Of a DNA stretch of 64,000 nucleotides, positions 38,401 through 53,400 are shown piece after piece. The notes under the pieces are model-generated. The model saw only the letters and a list, made by a program, of their open reading frames with translations, was not told where the DNA came from and searched no databases. Location: contig NMRA01000026.1 of NCBI GenBank assembly GCA_002633005.1, positions 1 through 64,000 of the forward strand, written 5' to 3'. How positions within the stretch are numbered: the first letter of the stretch is position 1; every line of letters begins with the position of its first letter. The position numbers were made by a program, and so were the translations under genes. The DNA is from Phoronis australis (Eukaryota > Phoronida > Phoronidae).

Positions 38401-41400
38401 ACAACACTAACACCAAAAATGCCATTTCCCAGAAATCAACACCAATGCAATATGGTCAGTTTGATACTTTTATCATAAAACCAGATACTTTTTCTTCTGG
38501 CTAAAACCCGATAAGACGACTTCCGTTATGAGGTGATGTTGCCCAGCTAGTCACGTAATTCACTTTTTTTCAGACACTCATACGGCAGATGATGCTATTC
38601 GTGATCTAACCAATCACTCGCTATCTTCAGCTTTGGGCAACACTGCTCACTCAGTCCATGTGTAATCCGATAGTAATTGCCCTCGAGATCTGTTCATGTT
38701 TGTATGTCTACCATATTATATAAGTTCACAATAAAGCACAAAACAACATAGTTACTTTGAACAGACTGGAAAACTTATCACAAAAAAGCAAAATGACACT
38801 TGACAAAATGTCCTATTCTAGCCAAAATGCTAAAAACCTAATATGTTGTACTTTGTCAGTCTGCTTGGAAGTACTCTCTACTCACAGTATCTCTGCGCCT
38901 TTTCCGTCTGCTCTTTCTTGCGAATGTTCTGACAACAGCAGCAGACGATGAGGAAAATCAACAAGAAGAGGAGGATGGCGCCGACAACGCAGACGGAAAT
39001 GAGAATTGGCAAGTTGCCAGTTTGTAGGAGGAACGGCAGGGCACTTGGCGGAGGAGCTGTCGTTTCAGCTGGACTAGTTGACGTACGTGGGGGAAGCGTT
39101 GTGGGAGCCGGCTCCAGCGGATCTGTCACCGGTACTTCAGTGGCATTTTCTGTTTGAAACAAAATGAAGGTGGCTAACTGCACAGTTCTATATAAAGTCC
39201 TTTGGTGTTTGGAATTGCTCAAGAGAGAAGCTGTGACAGTCATTAAAGCATCTTCAGTGTTGAGCACAATACAATTAGAGCAGAGAAGTAATAGTCTACG
39301 TTTTTAAATAAAAACATGCGCTGTTCAAAACGGAAACATTAAAATCATTATTTACCTTTGGTCCAACTGCAAGAAGCTTTATCACAACATAATCAATGAA
39401 TTTCATTCATATTTGAACCACAATGCCTTTTTCTTTGAATAGTCAAGACTTTTTCATCGAATATTCAATCCTTTTCTTTGAATATTCAACCTTCTTTGAA
39501 TTTTCAACCCGTTTTTCTTTGAATATTCAACCGTTTTCTTTGAATATTCATAGAGAACGCATTGTACCGACCATTGGACGTGCTACATTTCAGTTCCGGT
39601 AGAGCAGCGCATCACACACAACATGATTAGTCCTACAGAACAAAATGTAGTGTTCAGAACAGTCACACCAAGCAAACCTAAGCAAACACCTGCTGAGGGT
39701 CACCACAACACTGTAGCTGTGCTAAGACACAGTACATGATCAATGCAATCGGACAAAAAACTTCTTCCCAGTCTCTAAACCAATTATGTTTACAACAAAA
39801 AATTAAACGCTAACAACTATATTATAGTGGTACAATTCTGATTACAGAATGGCATGGCTACCTTTTTTAACTTTCCTGTTAACCTCCATTCTTTCTCGGT
39901 CATGATAAAAAATATTTTGGATTCAGCGACCACCCCCACAGGAAACTAGGGCGAGTGCTCGTCATATAGATATCGGTAGATAGTCGTATCGATTGATCAC
40001 TTTGTTTTCTTTGTTATAATAAAGATAATGGTAAGCACTTATCAGTAATCAGCTGATGTGCACCCAGGGTATGATATCCATGCAACCTGTATTGTTGTAT
40101 CCAACAAAGACGCAACAAAGGAAAACAATGGTAGTGTCCCATAGGCAATAACCATGCGACACGCTTGTCCTTGCGAAATCCATGATACCATTTGGCATGG
40201 GCCAGCCGTTATAACGTGGAATTCCGTGTCATTTTGTTTGAATACTTTTGGCTTGAACCATATATATAGGGCAAAAAGCGTAGATCGTTCTGGTCTGCGG
40301 TTGTTTTGAAAATTGAGGTAGTCAGTGACACCGCATTCTTTTAGTTGTTCATTTCCCAAGAACAAAATGTACCAAGCATCAGTGGTAAAGTTTTAGTTGT
40401 TCATTTTCCCAAGAACAAAATGTACCAGGCATCAGTGGTAAAGTTTTCCCTCCATTGACACGAGGAGGGTTGAAACCATAGACATCTTAATGTGATGTCT
40501 ATGGTTGAAACCCATTCATTTGAGAGAGAGGCTTTAGCCTCTTTTTAATCAACTGAGGTCATTAAGTAGGTCAGCATGGCTCTGTTGACATGTCGTTTCA
40601 GTCATCTGAAAATAAGTTGGGATGCCTTCATGTGCCTTATGAAAAAAAATTAACAATTGTGTGGATCGGCAGGTTTCAAAATGTGACGGGTGGAAGGGAA
40701 CCGGAAATAATGACTTTACTTGCTTTTTCAGGTCTTAACTACCCATGCCTTTATCAAACGCAGATGGAGAAAAATCTGATCAATTTCGGTCCAAAAGAAT
40801 AACAAAATTTGACTTTTAAATTTTCACAGCTTTCTCATAGTGTTACTAATGTGTTACCAAAAATTCTGTCCGACAGTCGACACAAAATAGAATTAAAAAA
40901 TTAATTTCATGCCTACTTATATTTTAGGAAGTTAAAATCAAACGAAAACACAGTAGCCCTTGTCAGTCATAACCAGGTTATCGAAACAATAAAAGTTAGG
41001 AAAAATGAGATGAAGCACACGGTGTTTTGCAACACGCAGTAGCAGTGTGACCTTGACATTGAACAACAGCAAATCAAGATAGACTAAACCAAGATATTCC
41101 AAACAATAAAAAACAAAACGTGAAAAGCAGTGCACCTCTGTCTACGGTGTGAAAGTCTGAAGTGGTGTTGGTAGACGCAGAGACTGAAATGGAGAGTGGA
41201 CACATACAAACATCAAGCAATCCAAACGCACATAAGCTGTTACAAATACTTATTGTCAAAAGGTTGACAAATCTTTTCAATATTCGTCTGGTTGGGTCAA
41301 GATAATAGTGAAAACCCAAAGGGATACCAGGAAAAAGATAACATCAACTCATTTGAGAATTAGTCAAACACTTTGCTCCAAAATTTCGAAGAGATGTCAT

Positions 41401-44400
41401 CTTTTTAAGAAACTTATTGTTAAAATCTACTGCTACTGCTGCAATTCCGCACTTATTTAGAACATAATATGAAAGATAAGTCAATTCCATTTTGTCAATT
41501 TCTTCACAAAAATCCAAATTCAAAATTTAAGTGCTACAGTTTTGTACTGCATAGGTTTCACAAAACAACATTTGATGCTATTACAACTAACTGTAGCGAT
41601 TGTAATCAGAAAGTGAAAAATGAAAAAGGACAATTTTGGCAATTAATTTTGGCAATTAATTTTGGCAATTAATTTTGGGCAAAATAAGTGGAGAATTAGC
41701 ATACTAACTAGCACTAGCACTAGCACTAGCACTAGCACTAGCACTAGCACTAGCACTAGCACTAGCACTAGCACTAGCACTACCACTACCAGTAACACCA
41801 CAGAACAACAATAACTACTACTACTGCTACATCTACTACTGCTACAAGTACTACAGCTACCAGATGTGCACTGTTAGTACTACTGTGCTTTCTATTGCTA
41901 TTGCATCAATGGTAAAGCTTCTTCAAAGAAGAACACCACATCAGGAAAAAAGAAATGTCAATTTCTGAAAGTTCTCAAGAACACTAACAGGAAGGCAGCA
42001 ATAACTTTGAAGAAGCCTCACCACGCTACCCCAACCATCACTGGTGATACTACACAGCTGCAATGTTTTATTACTCAAACCAATTGAAGCTGTATTTGAT
42101 AGGTGATAGTGGTATAGCTGACCGTTTGAAAATAATCAGAGGTATGTTGTGATAACATGCATTTAGTGTTACCATGGAGACACAGCCAGGAAGCTGCATT
42201 GTGCGGGGCAAACAAAGCACCAGGAAGCATGGAACAGCTGGTCACAGCTGTGTGAAGGGGATACAACCAGGAAGCTGTACTGAGCGGAACAAACAAAAAC
42301 TCAGGCAAAAAGTAAGGATTTCCAACACGATTTAATATGAATGAAAACAACACCAGCAAGCAAACTGTTAAAGGGAACAATAAACCTCCACCTGGAAAAG
42401 ACTGGGAATCACTAAACACACCAATTGCCAGAAGGTCACTCTGAGGTCAGTGAAGCCAATGGGTCATTATAAAAACTCTCGAGGGAGGTCGAGGGGTTCT
42501 GAGAACGAATCTTACGAGCATTATCCCTTTAAATCCTCTTTTCAGCAAACAGAGGTTGCATGAGTGCTAAGAGATCAAGCAGCGTGGGGTGTGAGGTAAT
42601 AGGGCGCCACCTGTCATACCTTGAGGGAAACTATCGCGGACAAGTAGATAACCCAAGAATGACTTTCGCACTGAGAATCAAAGGTTAGAGGTCACAGATC
42701 AAGACAATGGGAAGACTAGCTGATAGATGTGAAAAATTTAAGGCATAAACAATTACAGCTCAGGGGCCCGTTCTAAGTACTTAAGTCTAAGATTTGTCTC
42801 AACTTCCAAACTTTGAAAATATCACATCCAGCAAGTTAGTCAAAATTAAGTCAAACTTAAGATCTCTGTTTAAAAACAGCCTTGAGACAAATTAAATTTT
42901 TATCACTATGGTAGTTGAAATTTTAGATTTGTCTTAGCTAAGTCAGTTTTCTTGGAACGTGCCCCAGGTGAATAGAGCAATAGTGAGACGTATCCACCAA
43001 CAAAATGCTGCACGAAATTTTGAGTACGCATTTAAAGCATTCCATCAAAATGAATTGAACTTTGCTCTTTTGATACTTTTGTCAAAGGTCAAAGTTCATG
43101 ACATGCTGACATCAATGAGATGGATCACTCAAGGTACAAATTGAAAGATCAAGATATGATAAGGCTGTCCTGTAACTCAACAATGAAAACTATTTCAACA
43201 TCATTATATCTAAGCAAACTTTGAAAGAAACAGGAGTTAGGATTAAAGTGGGAAACATAGAAAGTAATTTCAGATGTATCAATAACACCAAAATCATTTA
43301 CAACAGAGGTTTTTCATTTCTTTAAACGTAAATGCAAACTGGCTGAAAATCTATTATATAACAAATGACAAATTTAAAACTTGGATTTCGACAAGCATGG
43401 TGGAACGTTAACATGCATTTAAAAGATATGTTACATCAAGCCAAATTTGATGATTTTTCTCTAAAGAATGGACTAAAAATTCTTGATAAAACAGAAAATG
43501 ATATTTTTCAAATTTTCTGGTCCACTCACAATATCTTTTTTAATTCTCTAATTATTTTACGTCCCTTGCCATCATCATGATATTAAATCTGGAAAAACCT
43601 TTTCCATCGCATCATTTTAAACAAGTCATAAACTACAACTAAAAGCATCAAGAAACCTTGCTTAAACTTCCCGTCGATGTTTCTAAGCTGTTTAACTTCC
43701 ATTTTTAAATCACAATTACTTTACATCAAGTATTTCATCAGGCACAGTGGGCGAATGGTAGTATACCTATTACCCAACCACAAGTGGTGGTAGTATGTCA
43801 ATCATCCAACCACAAGTGACGGTAGTATGTCTATCGTCCAACCACAAGTGGTGGTAGTATGTCTATCATCCAACCACAAGTGACGGTAGTATGTCTATCG
43901 TCCAACCACAAGTGACGGTAGTATGTCTATCATCCAACCACAAGTGGTGGTAGTATGTCTATCATCCAACCACAAGTGACGGTAGTGTGTCTATCGTCCA
44001 ACCACAAGTGATACTTACGTGTGACCGCGTTGATGATGACAGGCTGTAGTCCGAGCCCAGCGCTGGTCTCCGCCACGATAGTGAATGAATACTCCGAGCT
44101 TGGATAGAGGCCACTGATGGTGAGCTCTGGAGCAGACGTCACAATGGTGGCATTAATGAAGGGGTACCTGAAGGGGTACCTGGTAGTACCTGGATAGACG
44201 AGGGGGATAGAACGTTAAGTGGACATTCAGGCCAATATGCTGACAAAAGCACCCATAGACAGGCAAGGCAATGAGATGGTGACAAGATGGCCATCTTATG
44301 AAAATGATAAGCTAGAAGTTGCATTGAATGAACAGTCACATTTTTTGCAAATGAGCTACGGACATGGTAAAAATTTAGTTGACAAACACCAAAATTTGCT

Positions 44401-47400
44401 GACATGCAACACCTTGAGTTGAAATACAGAAGACCAGTAAAATGTAGCTGCTTTCAAGTTGTTAACTAAATAAGAAAACATGGCAATTTTGAGAAATTAC
44501 TGTGCTCGGACATTTTTAACAGTATTTAAAAATGAAAGGGGAAATTGTTTTCACTCACAATGATTCTGTTTATGAATTTTTCATCAATAAAATCCATAGT
44601 TTCAAAGAAAATAAAAAATCTTTAAAAGGTCGTTTTGATAAAGAAATCTCATCCGAAAGAACCACACTTTTATTGGTTCTCAAATTAGGACAACATGCTT
44701 TATAGCCTTGCATTCCTTCATTGACATTTGAGCAAACTGAGCAAAAAACAAAACAAGGCTTGAAAAAACTCTATCTTATGCATACTTGAATAGCAAATAT
44801 TATAATTTGTAAATTTCAATATCCACTTACGCGCATCAGAAGTTACGGTGGAATTTGGCGACACATCTATGGAAGTGGTGACGGGCGCTGTCTGAACTGT
44901 TTCATAAGTGATGTGATATCTGAGTATGACACCTGCAGGGTCGTCCGGTGCACTCCACTTTAACTGGACGCTGGATTGGTACACTGTGATGACCACGTTC
45001 TTCACGGGACCAGGTCCTGAGAGAAATAGCGGGTTTGTGATTATAAATACCCGTAAGGAATTCACGTAAATCCCCATACCCTAGTTCACATTATCATAAA
45101 TACCAAGCACTTTCCCATTTCAGGAATCCTACTGTTCACCAGTAACTACAACACATTCTTTTCCAATACAAACATCCTTTGCATTTAAACAACAAAGAAA
45201 CTGAATATAATACAGTCTCACAGAATGCCCTCTTCAACAAAACCATTGCTTTGGTCAATAGTTTCAGGTGGAACCCCTTGTGTGGTTCTTTATACTGCGA
45301 GATAGTGTTAATCATTGTACTCAATAACTACTTCAAGCTAAACGTCATTCACAGATTATCATTTAATATATGGTCAAAGCAATATGGACTCCTGTCAAAT
45401 GAAAACGGGCGAATTCCACGATGAGACACTAGAATGGGTTACTATCTATGTAGTACTCGGGAGCTTTGAAGTGACGATAAAACAAGATGGTGGTCTTACT
45501 ATCTTCTAATGTTTTTGCCGTCACGGTTCTACTAAAGGGTCCGTCTCCTGGAGTTACTTGTTCAGTGTAGGCCTGTATCCTAAATGTGTAGCTGGAATGT
45601 GGAGCCAGGCCACTGGAACACAATGATAGCAATGCAGTACAAAAACAAACAGAAAACTAATGCTCAACAGATGGCGCTTCGGATAAACAAGTGGTACATT
45701 AATGCTCACGTGCACACAATATTGTGGAAACATAGAGAAATTCTTTGCGATGACTTTTCCATGAGAGGAACATTGTAATTATCCATTTTCCACACAGTTA
45801 CCACATTGTTGCAAATGCTCGAGATTTTACGTAATGTTGCTTGGTAATAGCTACACCATACAAACAAAGTAAATTTTCCTGAAAAGTCAAACTATTTTGT
45901 AGAGAAATGAACATTTAACAAAATGAACTTTAACCTTTCCGCCATATTGTATTCCAAACAGAAAAACTTAACACCTTCACACGTCAAAACCATACCAAAA
46001 ATCTTAAACATTTCCAGCTTCATAATAGATCTAGTTGTAAAAACAAAGTACCTGATCAGCTGCTGTGATGTTGAGCCACCTAAGACAGGAATGAGACGGC
46101 GAGTCTCGTCAGATTTTTTTATCTCCAGCCTATAGCCACTGATGATGCTGTTTTGTTTCTCTGCCCTGACTGCCTCCCATGTGACCAGAACCTTGCTTGA
46201 TGATTGGGCGACAGCCTTGAAGTTTTCTGGGGAGCCTGACGGTGCTTTAATAAAAAAATGATCAGCTTGGATGTTGCATCCAGTGAAAAGCCATGTACAA
46301 AATAATCAACAACAAAAATTGAAGTTTTAATGCACCCCCAATATTTCTATTGTCAGTATTATTGTTATTTTATCATTTTATTATTTATTCCTATTGCTAA
46401 TGCTCATTGCTGTTATTATAGCTTAATCTTAGTTTTTGGTGACAGATTCTAATTGCTTCCAAAATCCAAGTCCAAATGTTGATTCAACTGAGATCTTACA
46501 TGTATTATATTCTGGTCGGGATAGATATTTGAAAAAAACGCATAATCTCTCCGCAAGAGATGCTTTCTTTCATCAGTAAACTAAAAACTTAATTAATTCA
46601 TTCATTTGATATGGAAAACATCTTCTTTACTGCCAAGACTCGGAAATAATTCTCCTTTAGATGCTCCGCTTTGGCTCTTTTGCTTTTAAGTATTAACTTT
46701 TCCCTACTTTTTTGTGATCTTCAGACGCATGTTGCAGTCTACAGAGTGCTTTCATTTGTGTATGCCTGTGATGGGAATGTGTCAAACAGTCACAAGTATT
46801 ATTCATGTGTATGTTTGTTTAGGTGTGTCCACTCTAGTCTCACTGTAGAGCAGATAAACAGTTTTACTGCTATAGACAAGAAACTTCACTGCGGTCACTG
46901 CTGTGTTGGTCACATGTTGATTATGAGGAAATTGAACGGAAAAAGTTCCCGTTTTTTTATTTGAGAGAAAGTATTTTTACTAAACACCAAAATATGGAAC
47001 ATTAAGTAAACGAGCACTCCAAGTAAATTTTTAGAAGCAAGATCATTAAAATTTTTTTCATAATAATGTTACAACTAACTGACATGTTATTGACTGTCAC
47101 AGTTACCTTCAGCAAACGTCCTAGCTGTCATCCCTGCACTGCGTGGACTCTCCCCAACAGTGTTATACCCTGCCACTTCAAAAATGTATACCCTCCATGG
47201 CAGGAGCCCAGCAATTACAACACTAGACTGGCCAGCAGACGTGTTAGCTGACACCATAACAACAGTGGAGTCATTACGCCTGTAGTACACCTTGTATCCC
47301 AGGAGTGGACCATTCTGCTCTTCATCAACGATTGGCTGTTGAAATAGAGGCCAGAAATCAGTGGATGAATAATTACGCATTTCAATCAAACACTGCCAAA

Positions 47401-50400
47401 CTATTTTTTCACTAATAGTTTTTATGCTGAACAGGCAATATGTTCGAGTCTCTAACCATCAAGTGACAATTATCTTGGCTTTTCTTAACAAATCCATACA
47501 GTACACCTTTCAGTAACTATAGAAACAAATTCACATGCATTAACTTACCTGCCATGAGACTTGAATTTCTCGGCTAGACTTGACCAACAGCTGGGTACTA
47601 CGGGGTGTACCACTGGGGGCTGAAAAGTTGATAATGGTTGCATTTAGAGTATAGCAAAAAAACGAACACTAGTGAAAACTCTTCCGTTTGAAATAAGAAA
47701 ATAAACATTTGAGAGTCAAGATGATATGAATATCATGTGTTTTATTCCATTTTCACAATAAGAAAATCTGGCGTCAATTTCCACATCTGGAATTCAAGAG
47801 ACAGAATAAAATTGAATAATGTACTATCGACAACTGATGACGGTATTTATCCCCAATAAACGTCTGAACAGCAAATAACTACCTGGTAATAACATTTATT
47901 GTAATAACAGTTATTGTAATAACAGTTATTCCCTGTGGGAGACTACTATTGACCAAGAATGCATGATTGACACACTGCACCGTTGTATAGAAAACGCTCA
48001 GATGTGTAGGTTCATGCACTGTGCTGTGTAGGGGTGACTGATGTCGAGAACAACAAAAATCAAATTTTAATTTCTGTGTGTAGTTGCGTTTATAGCTCAA
48101 AATGAAGGCTAAACACATTTTCAAATGTCCTCAGTTGTTAGTTCCGGTATCTAGTCGCTCCGGGGATTTGGAAATATTGTCACACCCAGGATTGGCACCC
48201 CTCATGTGAAAACAAATCCAAATCTCTTTCGTAATCAAGATACTGGATAAAACAGCCTGGCCATGCAACGAACTGTATTGACGTGATGTGGCACGGAGCA
48301 TGCTGCATAGACTACGCAAAGATTGAAAACAATAAAGAAAATGTATCTATAATGAGTCCGAAATGATGAACATGAAAATTCCATCATTATTAGGTAAAAC
48401 TGGTCTACCAAGTTGAACATGAATCGTGTCTCTACACTTCAGCAGTTATGTCATGCTATGCTAGGTCATTTACTTTATCTATGTTCAGTTGAGAGTAGTT
48501 TTGTTCCGCAGGTATGAACAACGTAACGGAATAAAGACTGTGAACAATGAGAAATGTCGTGCGTTTAACCAATTCTGTATAACCGAAAACTTGCTCCCGA
48601 AGTACAGCCAATTATGTTATCATGTATCAGCACATGATGAACACATGACATTTAACTCGGACACTGTTATAACTGCATACCTCCGCTCAAAATTCAAAAC
48701 TGAACGTAAGAAATGAAAAGGTGACTAAATGTCACATGCCTTACCGGCCATTTTTGTTGTCACCAGAACACTTTCACTGAAATTGCCCCACAAAGTAACT
48801 CCTTGTTCAACTGTGGCCCCACGTACACGGAACTCGTACTGACGGTTTGGGTGAAGGTTTTCTATAGCCACAGTGTGAGTAGGTATTGCTGGATTGGTGA
48901 TCTCAAGAACAGTGTAGTCTGAAACACAAAACATAATTGCAAAGGAGAATAAATAATATCAAATTTGGATTCAACATCTTTCCTCAGTTTTTACAAAATA
49001 AGAAATGACACCAAAAGACAAAAGTTTTACACGTACCTCCACCCGTATCACTGCGTCTGTAGTGAAGCTGATATTTACGGATTTCACCATTTTTAATCGC
49101 TGGAGTCTCCCAACTTAACTCTATCTTATTTGCGGTAACCATCACAGATCTCAAATTACGAGGAGCCGACGGGAACGTCTCAAACGTTTTCACCCGCCAC
49201 GGTGCACTGAATATCCCGATACCGATTTCATTTTTTGAAGCCATCCGTACTAAATAATCCTTGGCTGGTGATAGGCCGGTGACTTCAATGGACGTGGTCT
49301 GTGGTGGGATGTTATTTCTGAACTCCGTGTACGCAGCAACGGTGCTGGAAAGAAAGACATGACGGTAAAAATGTGTGTTGCGATGTTTCTCGGACAATGA
49401 TGTCAACAACTTTGTTCCGTATTCGTATATTTCTGTGACAAAAATTTGAGTGCAAGCGAACCACTTCAAGCGTTACGGTCAATCAATGCATCTTGGTGAA
49501 ATAAAAGATTCTTGAAACTTCTACCAAATAGCGAAACATTCACAATTTATTTACACACATTTTCCTTGTGAAAAACCATAATTTCACACTTCAATGAAAC
49601 TTTTTAGCATAAAATCATTAAAGCAGCATTTTCACAGTAATAATGCTTTTAGTAACTCATGTACAATATTTTTTAAAAGTTATGTATGATATCATTGACT
49701 TCCCGGTCAGTCTATTAAGCCAAATGCCTAAAAATTTTTACACTTTTGTCTTATTTCCGCAAATGATATATTTTCTGAAAGTAGAAAGCCTGCAGAATTT
49801 TTACCTAATTCCAATTTGCTGTGAATAGCCCGGATCACGCGATCACAGGTTTTAGAAAAAATTATCAAAAAAGAAATATTGTACACGCAAAAAATGGTTT
49901 CAGATACAAATTTTGTATGATATAAATGTTCAAGATTCAGAAACGCTGTCACAGTTTCCTAACAATTCACATGCATTTGGTGCTACTTTTCTTAACGTTT
50001 ATTTACCCAGAAAGCATATCATTAGTGAACAGTAGATACGGCTGGGATTGGGTGGCCCATTACATAATATTAATAGAACGAATAAGTATCTGAAAAATCA
50101 CTCCTAATGATTGGGCGAATAATTAGCCGAGAATAACATAAAAGGAGGAGGGAAACAGGAAGGGGAGGGACTTTCATACACTCATTCACACTCACATTCA
50201 CACGGTTTAATTAACTTATGTTTACATTTACGTAGATGCATATTTATGAAAAGGTCAATTTTCTTATAATACAAAAAAGAGGTTAAAAAAATAACACCAT
50301 ATATTGTTTGAATCATTTTAAAGAGATGCCTGCAAAACTGGGACTCACACTTCTTTGTACTCTATAACAAAGCCTGTTACATTGTTGTTGGCATCCTGTT

Positions 50401-53400
50401 GAGCTGGTTGCCAGGTGGCGCTGATGCTGGAGGTCGACATGGGCTTGACCTCCTTGAGGATGGGTGGTAGAGGAGGGTCTGAAACATCAACAGTGAAGAA
50501 ATGAATTACAAGAACATTATGCAGCTCTTCTCAATGTAAAGTCATGCTTTTCTACATAAGGGATATTCCTGAAGTGTGCCTTTGCGACATCAAGTACACT
50601 GCAGCAATGCACCCCCCGGGCGCATCTTTTAAAACACTACTCTTCCAAAAATGTAAGACTCTAGTCAACTTACAGCTATTCTTGTTAAACATGACTCTCT
50701 TCCTATTTCCACTACCTTTGCACTAAGTGAGCTGGGCACAACTTTTTGACAAAAGGCACACTTCTTATTATCAGGTGCGCCCAATGGGCACAGGTTCAAA
50801 CCTGGTAAGGAATATCCCTGCTAGTTACCGCACAGCTGACTTGGCAGACATTATCATGGTGCAAAAGGTCCACTTACTGCAGTTCCCAAATTACTCTTCA
50901 AAGAGGCATCATACGTCAGGTAAAAAAATTCTCATCAATAATATGACCGCTCCTTTGTGCTTATTAGTGCTTTATGATCTCACGTTTCTTAAAATGGTCA
51001 ATATTTTTACAACAGTAACGTAATTTGGCCCATAAATTTGAAATTCAGAAATCAACACAGTACACATTTTGAAATTATTACTTAAACACCGCCAGGTGGC
51101 AGTAGCAGGCATTAGTTCCGCGTGAACAATAACCACTGTTCTGAGAGAACATTCTTGAGTTCTGATACTGACCTTTGACCGATATTGTGACAGTCAACAC
51201 GGATGAGCCTGCAGCATTTTTTGCTGAGCATGAGTACTGTCCAGCGTCACTCTTACGCATGAATTGAATCACCAACTGGTTTGGCTGGGAGAACGTAATT
51301 CGACCTTCCGAGTCAGCCACGAGGGTGGATCCATCTTTCAACCACGTGATCCTGGGTGTGGGGCTTCCTACGAGGTTACACGTGAGTGACAGCTGGTTGT
51401 TCTCCCCAATGACTTTATTACCGCTGATTGATGTAATTGATGGAGGCACTACAAGGCATAGAGTAAAGAGAGCTGGAATAAGCAAATCCCAAAATGCTCA
51501 TCACCAGAAGTTGAGCCCCAAGCGTGATTGGTGGTTCTTTTGGCGAATAAAGTGGAACCACCTATCACAGCAAAGCTATTCATAGCTGTATTTCGTGTAA
51601 CAAAATGAATTCTTTTATGGCTATTGTAATGTTTGTAAAATAAAAAATTAAATACACACTGATGTTTGGAGCCATTAAGCAACAGTTACAAGAGAAAGGT
51701 GTTGGTAAACACCACACAATGAGAAGTTAAATATTTAGTGGCTAGACCATCTCTAAGGTTAGCAGAAGGTCCTGGGTTCAAGTCCCAGTCAGGGGCAGAA
51801 ATTTTTTCTGACTTGTGTCCATTAGGTCACGTGATGTGGCCAATAGGTGGCGTGCAGACCAGACTCAAAAACAGATGACACATCACCCTAGCATAGCGCA
51901 ATATTCAATGTCGAATCCAATTTAACAAATCCATCAAGTTTTAGTTGTTACCACGGTGACCCTACTGATACGAACCTTGAACAATGACTGTTGCTGCAGC
52001 AGTGATTAGCGATACGCTATTCATTGCCTGGCAGGTGTATATCCCAGCATGCTCCGGACCCACAGAGGTCACTGTAAGCAAGCTGTTGCCTACTGACAGA
52101 CTCACACCAGAGGGCAGGCTAGTCTGCTGCTGAAATGAGCATGAAGATTTTCTTGATAGCAAGCAATCTTATCATAACAACTCTTTTGATCATGTTTAAT
52201 GTAGTACACAAGGGCCAAGAAGAAGATCTCAACCATGTAATTTTGCATGGCCATGAATGCAAATGAGTTGACCATTTCTTTGAGTAATTATTATAATGTA
52301 ATCCACGATGGACAACATCCTCAAAGCCAGGCACTTCATAACTTGCGATTTCAGTGGAGGCAGAATTACTGATAGCTTTTGCGTTGTTTCTAGTATTGCT
52401 CTCAGACAGGATAGATCTCATCAATAGTGTTGTGGTTGGGAAAGCCATCGTTGTGCTGTGTTGAATTGTTCATTGAGCCATGCACAAACATGAGGGGACA
52501 GAGGGCCGCTCCAGTAACGATGGGGTGGCCTGCTCACGGAGCTTTGATGGCAATGTGTGCTCCAGCAACTATCAATTAGGAAACCAAAATCGTAATATTC
52601 CTCAAGAGACCGAAACTGTGCTGCTCCACTGCACAACAATACAAAGCAAATCAATCTTAACGCAAAGTATTACGCACGCCAATAACAAGACATGGGTAAC
52701 CGTGAATGAAGAAGTGCACAGTGTACAACCATACCTGAAAGGTCCACGTGACAACAGGTGGCGGAATGCCCGACACTTTACACTCCAGCGTCAGAGAAGC
52801 TGACTGGTTCACGGTGACATCTGCTGGCCTCTTTATGAATGATGGGGTGACTGAAAGAGAATAGACAATCGAAAAGATGCCTGCAAGGTTATTAACCAAA
52901 AACCTCACAAAAATTACCCACAAGACATTATAAGGAATGGCTGACACGGCAGTGTATACCCAATTACACAACCACCAGACCATGACTTGCTACAACAACG
53001 CCACCTGTCAGTCAACTACCAACACATGAATATGCCTAACCAGGAGCAACTGTGTCATTTCCACACAATTTCAATTGGGCGTCAATTAAGTCTTAATAAA
53101 ATAACTATACTTACATTAGAGCCTATATAAGCCCACTTGCCTTAAAAAAATTATTTAGACCACTGTCTTGTGAAAACACTTAAATTGTTGTTCCTTCCAC
53201 TCAACAGAGATGGTATCGGTGCTTGCAATGAACTGGATGAGTGTAATTCCCTGAGATCAGCCTCAACAAGCTGGTTTGTGGCAGTGGGTCATTCTATGCA
53301 CCAAGTATGATCACAAATAACCAAATGACAGAGACTATCCCAAGTCTAAGTAAGAAACAAGTTAGTTAAGACTAGTTTTATACCAGTATCGGTTCTAAAT

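Noticed and set aside
40474..40506. Perfect 13-bp hairpin as a miRNA candidate
   Set aside because: The stem is too short for a pre-miRNA; probably a local duplication product.
42075..42419. 114-residue minus-strand open frame in the receptor intron
   Set aside because: No Ig/FN3 or other domain pattern, and it has no phase-compatible splice ends.
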